A stretch of DNA of 45,283 bases from an uncultured Holophagaceae bacterium (GTDB taxonomy: Bacteria; Acidobacteriota; Holophagae; Holophagales; Holophagaceae), in NCBI GenBank assembly GCA_903843705.1, contig CAIMQW010000057.1, forward strand, positions 1 to 45,283, written 5' to 3'. The notes under the pieces were generated by a model. It was not told the DNA's origin. It made no database searches and saw nothing but the letters and a program-made list of their open reading frames with translations. How positions within the stretch are numbered: the stretch's first letter is position 1; each line of letters starts with the position of its first letter. This document shows positions 37,461-45,283 of the stretch, piece by piece. Made by a program: the position numbers and the translations under genes.

Positions 37461-39047
37461 TCAGGCCAGCTTGAACCGTGCGGTCTGGAACTTCAGCTCA
37501 TTGGCGATTCGCGCTAGGGCCTCGATGGTCTGGGCCACCTCATGGATAGTCGCGGCCAGTTGGGTGGTTGCACTGGCGTTCTGGTCGGTGATGTTGGCCG
37601 TGGTGCCCACCGCCGCGACCATCTCCTGGCTGGCCTTGAGCTGCTCCTCCATGGCCAGGGAGATCCCGCGGATGCGGTCCGTGCTGCCCTGGGTGGCTTC
37701 TTCGATGGCGTAGAGGCTGCGGCTGACGCTCTCCACCGCGCCCGTGCCGAGGCCGACGCGCTCGCGGCTCTCCTCGATCTGAGCGGTGATCTCCTTGGCG
37801 GCGCTGCCGCTGCGCTCGGCCAGCTTGCAGACCTCCTCGGCCACCACGGCGAAGCCCTTGCCCTGGGCGCCGGCCTTGGCGGCCTCGATGGCTGCATTCA
37901 GGGACAACAGGTTCGTCTGCCGCGCGATGTCAGCGATCACGAGGGTGATGCGGTTGACCTTCTCAGACGAGTCCTCGATGGCGTTCATGGCCTTGGTGCA
38001 GTCGCCGGCCGCGTCATTGCCCCGCGCACTCATGTCCAGGGACCCGGCGGCAATCTTCTCCGCATCCGCAGCGGAGGCCCGGACTTGGGAGATGGAAGCG
38101 GACATCTCCTCCAGGGCCGCCGAGGACTGGGTCATGGCCATCCGCTGCCGCTCCGCACTCTGGCTCAGGTCCACGGTGGTTGTGTTCATCTGCTCGGCGG
38201 TGGCGCTGAGCTCGTGCGTGGCCGAAGCCACCTGCTCCGCGGTGCTGGCCACCTGAGAGATGGTGTCCCGCAGCTTGCTGACGAAGTGATTGATCCCGGA
38301 ACAGATGGCTCCTAGCTCGTCGCTGCCGCTGTAGGTTAGGGTCCGGCTCAGGTCCCCTTCGCCCTGGCCCATGTCCACCACCAGCGCCTCGATGTCATCC
38401 AGCGGCTGGCGGATGGACTGGGTGATCAGACGGGAGAGCACCGCAACCCCGACTAGGGAGGCGCCGATGATCGTCAGTAGCACCAGCTGGCTGCGGCGGT
38501 TGCCGTCCTCCAGGTCCTTGCGGAGCCGCCCGATGTCCTCATCCTGCTTGGCGGCATAGGCGGTGATCTCCGTCTCCGCCTTATGGGTGCTTTCCTTGAA
38601 CTCTGCGATGGCCTGATTGGCCTCCACGGGAGACTTGATGGCTCCGGTCCGCAGGCGGGCGGCTACCTGGGTGAACCCTGCCGCGTAGGCATCCAGACCC
38701 CTCTCGATGGCGGTCATGGTCTCCAGGTCCTTCGGTTCCGACTCCAGCTTCTTGATCTGGATCATCCGCTCTTTGGCATGTTCCCGGGCCCCCTGCCACT
38801 GCTTCTCATACTTCGCCTGGCCCGCGGCATCGCCAGCGCTCAGGAAGAGGTCCTTCTCATAGCGCCGCATCATGTTGATGTTGGCCCGCATGCGCTGGGC
38901 GTGCTCCACCAGCTTCAGGTCCACTTCGATGATGCACGAGGTCGTCCGGATGACCTCCTTCGTCTCAAAGAGCCCCACCCCGCCCATCAAGGCGACCGCC
39001 AGGGCGCACACGCCAAAACCCAGGTTGAGTTTCCTGCTGATTTTCAT
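37461..39047 (-). CDS. Methyl-accepting chemotaxis protein
   Basis: TM-periplasmic-TM-HAMP, then signalling domain [51 protein letters not shown]. Confidence 0.95.
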   Translation of the reverse strand: MKISRKLNLGFGVCALAVALMGGVGLFETKEVIRTTSCIIEVDLKLVEHAQRMRANINMMRRYEKDLFLSAGDAAGQAKYEKQWQGAREHAKERMIQIKKLESEPKDLETMTAIERGLDAYAAGFTQVAARLRTGAIKSPVEANQAIAEFKESTHKAETEITAYAAKQDEDIGRLRKDLEDGNRRSQLVLLTIIGASLVGVAVLSRLITQSIRQPLDDIEALVVDMGQGEGDLSRTLTYSGSDELGAICSGINHFVSKLRDTISQVASTAEQVASATHELSATAEQMNTTTVDLSQSAERQRMAMTQSSAALEEMSASISQVRASAADAEKIAAGSLDMSARGNDAAGDCTKAMNAIEDSSEKVNRITLVIADIARQTNLLSLNAAIEAAKAGAQGKGFAVVAEEVCKLAERSGSAAKEITAQIEESRERVGLGTGAVESVSRSLYAIEEATQGSTDRIRGISLAMEEQLKASQEMVAAVGTTANITDQNASATTQLAATIHEVAQTIEALARIANELKFQTARFKLA

Positions 39048-39096
39048 GGGGGGATCCTATGGGCAGACGCTTCCTCAAGCGGGAAGGACATCCGCG

Positions 39097-39132
39097 GCAT
39101 CGGCGCAATCGGGGCCTGGTTTTATTTTTGAC
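39097..39132 (-). promoter_or_regulatory. Possible sigma-28 (FliA)-type promoter for the MCP gene
   Basis: Minus strand ATAAAACCAGGCCCCGATTGCGCCGATGCC: TAAA/AAAA block and exact GCCGAT, 15-16 nt apart, about 50 bp upstream of the MCP ATG. Confidence 0.3.
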
Positions 39133-39173
39133 GTGTTGGTCGGCTGAACCAGCCTTCACGCGAGTCTTCGTCT

Positions 39174-40187
39174 CTAGGGTTTCGCCAACCCTTCCAGCAG
39201 TGCCTTGTGGAAGGCTTCAGGATCCTGGATCTGCGGGGCGTGGCCCAGGGTGGGGAACTCCACCAGGCTGGCGTGGGGGATGAGCTTCGCGGCGCGTCGC
39301 CCCAGCTCAGGGTAGTGGCCCAGGCGGGCCGCCACAGTGGGTGGCGCGATGTCCTTGCCGATGGCGGTGGTGTCGAGCTGGCCGATGAGCAGCAGCGTGG
39401 GCGCCAGCAGCTGGCTGAACTCGTGGACCACGGGCTGGGTGTAGATCATGTCGTAGAGCAGGGCCGAGTTCCACGCCACGAGCTCGCGCCCCGGGCCCCG
39501 GAACAGCCCCGCGAGCATCCGCACGGGGACCTCAAACTCGGGCCGCCACTGGCCGCCGTAGTAGGTGGCCTGCTCGTAGGCGCGGATGCGTGGCGCGGTG
39601 ACCCCCAGCTCCCGCTGGTACCACTGGTCCACGGTGAGGGAGGGCACGCCCTCGGCCTTCCAGTCCTCCAGGCCGATGGGGTTCACCAGCACCACCTGGT
39701 CGACCGCTTGAGGGAACATGAGGGCATAGCGCACGGCCAGCATGCCGCCCGTGGAGTGGCCGACCAGGGCAGCCCGCTTGATCCCGAGGGACTCCAGCAG
39801 GGCCCGGGTGTTGTGGGCCAGCTGCTGGAAGCTGTACTGGTAGTGGGCAGGCTTGGTGGACTTGCCGAAGCCGATCTGGTCCGGGGCCACCACGCGGTAG
39901 CCCGCGCCGGTGAGCACCTGGATGCAGCGCTCCCAGGTGGCGGCGGTGAAGTTCTTGCCATGGAGCAGCACCACGGTCCGGCCATTGGGGGTGGTGGAGG
40001 CGACCTCCAGATAGGCCATCTGCAGCTTTACGCCCTGGGACGTGAAGGCGAATCGTTGCACCGGAAACGGATAGTCGAAGCCTTCCAACTCCGGGCCGTA
40101 GAGCACCTCGGGAGGGGGCGGTTGGATCACCGGTGGGGCCGCCGAGGCGGATACGGATAGCGCGAGGGCGAGGAGGAGCATCTTCAT
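39174..40187 (-). CDS. Exported alpha/beta-fold hydrolase
   Basis: Signal peptide; VVLLHGKNFTAATW; LVGHSTGGMLAVRYALMFP (nucleophile elbow GHSTG); PTLLLIGQLDTTAIG; PTLGHAPQIQDPEAFH. Confidence 0.88.
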   Translation of the reverse strand: MKMLLLALALSVSASAAPPVIQPPPPEVLYGPELEGFDYPFPVQRFAFTSQGVKLQMAYLEVASTTPNGRTVVLLHGKNFTAATWERCIQVLTGAGYRVVAPDQIGFGKSTKPAHYQYSFQQLAHNTRALLESLGIKRAALVGHSTGGMLAVRYALMFPQAVDQVVLVNPIGLEDWKAEGVPSLTVDQWYQRELGVTAPRIRAYEQATYYGGQWRPEFEVPVRMLAGLFRGPGRELVAWNSALLYDMIYTQPVVHEFSQLLAPTLLLIGQLDTTAIGKDIAPPTVAARLGHYPELGRRAAKLIPHASLVEFPTLGHAPQIQDPEAFHKALLEGLAKP

Positions 40188-40461
40188 GGCGGGTCCCTGG
40201 GATGACCTTCGAGCATAGGGCGGGATCGGCCTGGTGGTCCCAAACCCAGATCCAAGGGGCCTAGTGCTAAAGATCTATATCAATATTTGATTGATGTTAA
40301 ATAATTAAATTGGGGCGGCACCATTGCCCGAGCCTGAGCATGTAGTGTGCATCGGGCCCTTGGGTTCCGACCGTCGGGGCGCAGCCCACGATGCCCGTGT
40401 TTACCCACCCCTCTTGAGTTGACAGCCCTTGGTGACGGCCCCCGTGGCCGGGAGGTGCGAG

Positions 40462-40710
40462 ATGACACTCGTGGAAACCCTTGCGGACTTGACGACCAGG
40501 ACCCCGAGTGGCGGGGGCTTCTGGCTTGGCAGCAACTACCTCCTGGTTCGCTACTGCTCCGACATCTGGGAATGGGAGTACCGCGGCAGCAGCTATTACG
40601 ACCTGGAGGATCTTGCGGAGGAGATCCTGAGGAGGAATGGAGAGGGTTCCAGGCTGGTGGGCTACTTCACCCAGAGTGTCTCGGACCAGCGGCGGGAATA
40701 CAGGGCATGA
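40462..40710 (+). CDS. Small hypothetical protein (82 aa)
   Basis: MTLVETLADLTTRTPSGGGFWLGSNYLLVRYCSDIWEWEYRGSSYYDLEDLAEEILRRNGEGSRLVGYFTQSVSDQRREYRA, with GGAGGT (40451-40456) 5 nt before the ATG. Confidence 0.6.
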   Translation: MTLVETLADLTTRTPSGGGFWLGSNYLLVRYCSDIWEWEYRGSSYYDLEDLAEEILRRNGEGSRLVGYFTQSVSDQRREYRA

Positions 40711-40733
40711 AAAAGGCCGCAGATGCGGCCTTT
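40711..40733 (-). terminator. Rho-independent terminator downstream of tRNA-Val (possibly bidirectional)
   Basis: AAAA-GGCCGC-AGAT-GCGGCC-TTT; on the minus strand GGCCGC-ATCT-GCGGCC-TTTTT directly after the tRNA 3' end. Confidence 0.85.
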
Positions 40734-40736
40734 GAT

Positions 40737-40811
<75 letters not shown>

Positions 40812-40898
40812 ATGCGAGGTTCCATTCTAGCGGAACCGGCGCGGCTGTCGAGGGTGGGTTGCTGGGTGGCCCCGGGGGCTGCCCTTGGCGCCATCGGG

Positions 40899-41039
40899 CT
40901 AGGAGTTCAGGTACCACATCAGGAATGCCGCCAGGGTGATGAACGCAAGCAGCAGCCAGTTGTCCGCCTGGGGGTGGTCGATGGCGAACCGCAGGAAGGG
41001 GTGGTCCTGATGGGGGTGGTGGGGAAGGTGGGTGCTCAT
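40899..41039 (-). CDS. Putative His-rich single-TM micropeptide (46 aa)
   Basis: Read from the sequence (below ORF-track cutoff): MSTHLPHHPHQDHPFLRFAIDHPQADNWLLLAFITLAAFLMWYLNS*. Confidence 0.5.
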   Translation of the reverse strand: MSTHLPHHPHQDHPFLRFAIDHPQADNWLLLAFITLAAFLMWYLNS

Positions 41040-41115
41040 GGCGACTTCCGTTCCGGGGGTGTCCCCACCTCAAGGATGGGTCGTTCCGCTGGCCGCGCCC
41101 GGGAAAAGACGCCAC

Positions 41116-41232
41116 TTAGGTTGAGAGCCCCGGCCAGAGGAGCCAAGCCAGCAGGGCTCCCGCCAGCATGAGCAGGAGGTTCAGGATCTGGGCGTGATCC
41201 CACTCAGGGTGCCGGGCGAAGAGGGTAGCCAT
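41116..41232 (-). CDS. Putative single-TM micropeptide (38 aa)
   Basis: MATLFARHPEWDHAQILNLLLMLAGALLAWLLWPGLST*, with SD GGGAGG shortly upstream on the minus strand (GGGAGGACACCATG). Internal start of the 60-aa tracked ORF. Confidence 0.55.
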   Translation of the reverse strand: MATLFARHPEWDHAQILNLLLMLAGALLAWLLWPGLST

Positions 41233-41343
41233 GGTGTCCTCCCGTGAACCTGCCTGACCAATCCCAAGGTCGGCAATGCGGCGGGAGAGCGCCGTCATTT
41301 TTCTGGAACTTGCGTGTTACCTGGTCGGCGGGCGGGCAGCTGC

Positions 41344-43176
41344 TTACTCCACCGTGACGCTCTTGGCCAGGTTGCGGGGCTGGTCCACGTCGCAGCCGCG
41401 CAGGACGGCGATGTGGTAGGCCAGCAGCTGGAGGGGTACGGCGTAGACGATGGGGGCCAGCCAGGGGTGGACCGCTGGTAGCTCCAGCACGTCCTCGGCG
41501 ATGCCGGCAAGGCCTGTGTCCCCCTCGGTGACCAGGGCCAGGATGCGCCCGTCCCGGGCGGCGGCCTCCTGCAGGTTGCTGAGGGTCTTGTCCCGGTGGG
41601 CGTCCCGGGGCATCAGGGCCACCACGGGCAGGGTCTTGTCGATGAGGGCGATGGGACCGTGCTTCATCTCCCCTGCGGGGTAGCCCTCGGCGTGAATGTA
41701 GGAGATCTCCTTCAGCTTGAGGGCGCCTTCCAGGGCGATGGGGTAGCAGGGACCGCGGCCCAGGTAGAGGAAGTCCGTGGCGTCCTGCCAGCGGTGGGCC
41801 CACTGGGCGATCTTGGGCTCCAGGGCATTGAGGCGCTCCAGGTGCGCCGGCAGCTCCCGCAGGCCCTGCAGCAGCTCGGCCTTCAGGACGGGATCCACGG
41901 TGCCCTTGGCCTCACCGAGCTTGAGGGCCAGCAGGGTGAGCACCGCCAGCTGGGTGGTGAAGGCCTTGGTGGAGGCCACCCCGATCTCGGGGCCCGCGTG
42001 GGTCAGGATGGTGGCCTCGGATTGGCGTGTGGCGGTGGAGCCCATGACGTTGCAGATAGCCAGCGTCCGGGCCCCCCGGGTGGAGGCCTCCTTCATGGCC
42101 GCCAGGGTGTCGGCGGTCTCGCCGCTCTGGGTGATGCCGATGATGAGCGTGCCAGGCTGGATCACGGGTTCGCGGTAGCGGTACTCGCTGGCATAGTCCA
42201 CCTCGACGGCCACGCGGCTGAGCTGCTCGATGAGGAACTTGCCCACCAGGCCTGAGTGCCAGCTGGTGCCGCAGGCGACGATGTGGATGCGGGTGAGGTT
42301 GGCCAGCTCCTCGGTGGTGAAGGGCAGGTCCAGGGGAATGGGCTCGCTGTCCAGCGGCAGCCGGTTCAGCAGCGTGTTGGACAGAGCCTGGGGCTGCTCG
42401 AAGATCTCCTTCTGCATGAAGTGCTTGTAGCCGCCCTTTTCCGCCGCCACAGGGTCATAGGGAATCGTCACAACCGGGCGCTGCACGTCGCTGCCATCCT
42501 GCTGGAAGATGCGGGCACCGCTGCGGGACAGCTCGGCGAAATCGCCATCCTCCAGGAAGATCACCTGCCGGGTGTGGGGCAGGAGGGGCACCACGTCCGA
42601 GGCCAGGAAGGTCTCGCCCTCTCCCAGTCCCAGCACCATGGGCGGGCCACTGCGGGCGGCCAGGATTCGGTCGGGGTCGGAGGCGTGCAGGCAGGCCAGG
42701 GCGTAGATGCCCTTCATGCGCCCCACTGCCTCGCGGAAGGCGTCGGAGAAGGACCGCCCCTGCTTCATGAGGTGGGACACCATCACCGGGAAGCACTCAG
42801 TGTCCGTCTCGGAGCTGAAGACCTCGCCGGCAAGGGCCAGCTCGGCCCGCAGCTCCAGGAAGTTCTCGAAGATGCCGTTGTGTACGGCCACCACCTGGCC
42901 ATCCTGGCTGCAATGGGGGTGGGCGTTCTCCTCCGTGGGTCGGCCATGGGTGGCCCAGCGGGTATGGCCGATGCCCAGAGGCGTGGCATCCGTGAGGTCC
43001 ACCTTGCCGGCCAGGTTCACCAGCTTCCCCGAGGCCCGGGTGATGCTGAACGTACCTGAACCCGAGCTCAGGGCTACGCCGGCGCTGTCATAGCCCCGGT
43101 ATTCCAAGCTGCGCAGGCCGTTCACCAGGATGCCGACGGCGCTCTGGTTGCCGATGTACCCGACGATTCCACACAT
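41344..43176 (-). CDS. glmS: Glutamine--fructose-6-phosphate aminotransferase (isomerizing)
   Basis: MCGIVGYIGNQSAVGILVNGLRSLEYRGYDSAG; two SIS domains (ACGTSWHSG; TQSGETADTLAAM); C-terminal LAKSVTVE. Start at MCGIVGY (Cys2 nucleophile). Confidence 0.97.
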   Translation of the reverse strand: MCGIVGYIGNQSAVGILVNGLRSLEYRGYDSAGVALSSGSGTFSITRASGKLVNLAGKVDLTDATPLGIGHTRWATHGRPTEENAHPHCSQDGQVVAVHNGIFENFLELRAELALAGEVFSSETDTECFPVMVSHLMKQGRSFSDAFREAVGRMKGIYALACLHASDPDRILAARSGPPMVLGLGEGETFLASDVVPLLPHTRQVIFLEDGDFAELSRSGARIFQQDGSDVQRPVVTIPYDPVAAEKGGYKHFMQKEIFEQPQALSNTLLNRLPLDSEPIPLDLPFTTEELANLTRIHIVACGTSWHSGLVGKFLIEQLSRVAVEVDYASEYRYREPVIQPGTLIIGITQSGETADTLAAMKEASTRGARTLAICNVMGSTATRQSEATILTHAGPEIGVASTKAFTTQLAVLTLLALKLGEAKGTVDPVLKAELLQGLRELPAHLERLNALEPKIAQWAHRWQDATDFLYLGRGPCYPIALEGALKLKEISYIHAEGYPAGEMKHGPIALIDKTLPVVALMPRDAHRDKTLSNLQEAAARDGRILALVTEGDTGLAGIAEDVLELPAVHPWLAPIVYAVPLQLLAYHIAVLRGCDVDQPRNLAKSVTVE

Positions 43177-43281
43177 GGGGACTCCCTGTTCTTCTTTCAA
43201 GGTAGCGGGTGGACCCGGCAGATCCAATGTGGTCCCTGGCACCCGGTCTGCGGCAGGGCAAGGCCCACACCCTGTGGCCGT

Positions 43282-44463
43282 TCAGCCGCGCCCACCGGCA
43301 AAGAACCTCAACACCTGCTTTTTCAGCCGACTGGTGAGGAAAGGGCCGAGGCGCTTCTTCTCCCGAAGGATCTGGATGAAGAGGTCGCGCTTCTTGCGGG
43401 GCGGTACTGCCCGATTGGCCGCAGGCACCAGGCGCAGGGCCCCCTTCTCACAAGCCGAGATGCAGGCCCCGCAGCCGAGGCAGACCCGCTCCTTCACGGC
43501 GGCGAAGCGGTCCGCCGGAGCCTCGAAGACAGGGCCCTTTGCGAGGCCGATGGCCTTGACGTTGCAGGTGCTGAAGCAGGTGCCGCAGTAGTCGCAAGCC
43601 TCGGGATCGATGATGGCCGTGAACCCGGTCTTGGCGATGCCGTCGTGGTGACCCATCTGGACGCCGGCCATGAGCTCGCAGCAGCAGCGGCAGCAGTTGC
43701 AGATAAAGGAGGGGTGCTCGCGGATGTTGTCCGTGACGTGGGTGAGGCGCAGCTCCCGGGCCCGGTCGATGACCTCCAGCAGCTCATCCTCGGTCTTCAG
43801 CTCCGCGAAGCCGCGCCGGGAGAGAAACCTTGCCGCACTACCCAGGGAGATGCAGATGCCTTCCACGGGCGCACCCTTGACGCAGGTCTTTCCCTGGTGC
43901 TCCTTCTTGTGGCGGCAGTAGCAGAGGCCCACGGCCCCGGTCCCGGCCCGGCGGATGAGCTCTCGGGCCTGCTCGTAGGTGGCGATCTCGGACGTGACGG
44001 GGATGTGCTCCTCGTAGGCCAGGGTGCGGGTGAGCTGGGTCTTGCTGCCGAAGAACTCCTTGGCCTGGCTTTCCTCGAGATACTCCCGCATCAGGGTTGC
44101 CACCCGCTCCATGGGCAGGTCCGTGCGCCGCTTCATGAAGGTGAACTCGAAGAACCCGATGAGTCCGGGCATGAGCAGGTAGTAGGTGGTTCCGGCGTAA
44201 GGCATGTCCATGACCAGGCCCTTGTCTGCCATGGTCTCCAGCAGCGGCAGCAGCTCGGCCCCGGACAGGCCTGTGGCCCGGACCAGCTCCGCCAGGGTGG
44301 CTTCCTCCAGCGGGAACCGCGAGGCCACGAAGGCCTCCTGCTCAGAGAAGAGCAGGCTCAGGATCTCCCGGAGCTTGTCACTGTCCACCAGGCCGATGGG
44401 ATACTTGTTCAGCCGATCGATGAGCGGTACCAGGCTGTCCTTGCTTCCGAGGTGGTGTCCCAT
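43282..44463 (-). CDS. 4Fe-4S ferredoxin-type protein with N-terminal winged-helix-like region
   Basis: N-terminal HTH-like SRFPLEEATLAELVRATGLSGAELLPLLETMADKGLV; GLCYCRHKKEHQGKTC; FICNCCRCCCELM; CDYCGTCFSTCNVKAI; CLGCGACISACEKGAL. Confidence 0.85.
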   Translation of the reverse strand: MGHHLGSKDSLVPLIDRLNKYPIGLVDSDKLREILSLLFSEQEAFVASRFPLEEATLAELVRATGLSGAELLPLLETMADKGLVMDMPYAGTTYYLLMPGLIGFFEFTFMKRRTDLPMERVATLMREYLEESQAKEFFGSKTQLTRTLAYEEHIPVTSEIATYEQARELIRRAGTGAVGLCYCRHKKEHQGKTCVKGAPVEGICISLGSAARFLSRRGFAELKTEDELLEVIDRARELRLTHVTDNIREHPSFICNCCRCCCELMAGVQMGHHDGIAKTGFTAIIDPEACDYCGTCFSTCNVKAIGLAKGPVFEAPADRFAAVKERVCLGCGACISACEKGALRLVPAANRAVPPRKKRDLFIQILREKKRLGPFLTSRLKKQVLRFFAGGRG

Positions 44464-44575
44464 CAGCGGAGTCTAAGGCCCCACTCCCATGATCGGGGGC
44501 ACATACCAGCGGGGCGGGTGCTGGTTTGAATGGCACCTGAACCTGGCTGGCCCTGGCACCCTCGACGGAATTGCG

Positions 44576-45169
44576 ATGAACAGCATCTGCCTCAACATGA
44601 TTGTGAAGAACGAAGCCCACGTGATCCGGCGCGCCCTGGACTCGGTGAGGCCGCTCATCAGCAGGTGGTGCATCCTGGACACGGGCTCCACGGATGGGAC
44701 CCAGGACATCATCCGGGAGCACTTGAAGGACCTCCCAGGTGAACTCCATGAATCCCCCTGGAAGGGGTTCGGCGCCTCCCGGAGCGAGGCCATCGAGCTG
44801 GCCCGGGGTCAGGCGGACTACCTCCTGTTCAACGATGCCGACGATGAGCTGCTGCTCCCCAAGGGCTTCAAGCTGCCTGTCCTCAAGGCTGATGCCTACT
44901 ACTTCTACCACCGGCTTGTGGACCTGGGGTTCATGCGGATGGATCTGGTCGCGACCCGTTGTCCCTGGCGCTACGTCGGTGTCCTGCATGAATGCCTGGA
45001 ATCGGACATGCCGCGGTCGAGTGAAATCCTCAAGGGGCCGGTGATTCAGGAACGCCGGGAAGGGGCCCGGAGCCAGGACCCTCGGAATTACGAGCGGGAT
45101 GCAGAGCTCCTTGAGCAGGCCCTGCTGGAAGAGCCGGAGAATGGGTTCCTTTCCATTTCAGGTGGGTAG
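44576..45169 (+). pseudogene. Family 2 glycosyltransferase, apparently 3'-truncated by an IS element
   Basis: MNSICLNMIVKNEAHVIRRALDSVRPLISRWCILDTGSTDGTQDIIREHLKDL...FNDADDELLLP...CPWRYVGVLHECLE. The frame runs from DAELLEQALLEEPEN into IS-end sequence and stops at 45169. Confidence 0.7.
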
Positions 45170-45283
45170 ACCGTAGCTGAGTTTGCCTGCCAACAGGTAG
45201 GCGATGGTGATGAGGTTGCGGGTGGTGCTGTAGCCCCGGGCTTTTCCTTTGGCGGCCTGGAGGATGGAGTTGAGGCCTTCGGC
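45143..45283 (-). mobile_element. IS element end (ISL3-like transposase C terminus), continues beyond the window
   Basis: Minus strand, stop at 45158-45160: ..AEGLNSILQAAKGKARGYSTTRNLITIAYLLAGKLSYGLPT*. Likely terminal sequence GGGTTCCTTTCCATTTCAGG from about 45143. Confidence 0.65.

Overview
The window is GC-rich bacterial chromosome, about 45 kb. Gene content and flagellar-cluster style suggest an acidobacterium of the Holophaga/Geothrix type, but this is only an inference. The core is a 12-gene minus-strand flagellar basal-body/hook cluster (flgB-flgC-fliE-fliF-fliG-fliH-fliI-fliJ-motE-like-fliK-flgD-flgE, 28960->17017), followed by a strong hairpin. Housekeeping genes flank it: purF, miaA, ispG, yidD, glmS and tRNA-Val(GAC). 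Signalling genes include a GAF/sigma-54 activator, a Ser/Thr kinase with TPRs, a STAS protein next to an Omp85 protein, a REC-histidine kinase overlapping a CHASE-PAS histidine kinase, and an MCP. A tungstate-type solute-binding protein and a Ric-type Fe-S repair protein are also present. The observations most worth a second look are: (i) a glycosyltransferase apparently truncated by an IS element at the right edge; (ii) two tandem single-TM micropeptide genes, one of them missing from the supplied ORF track; (iii) an AT-rich island upstream of ric with a 31-bp near-perfect palindrome and a second inverted repeat; (iv) a roughly 190-bp densely structured intergenic region between tupA and the CHASE kinase; (v) sigma-54-like -24/-12 elements upstream of flgB and fliK; and (vi) a FliK made of degenerate internal repeats. 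No CRISPR array, rRNA, recognisable phage module or clear defence system was seen.
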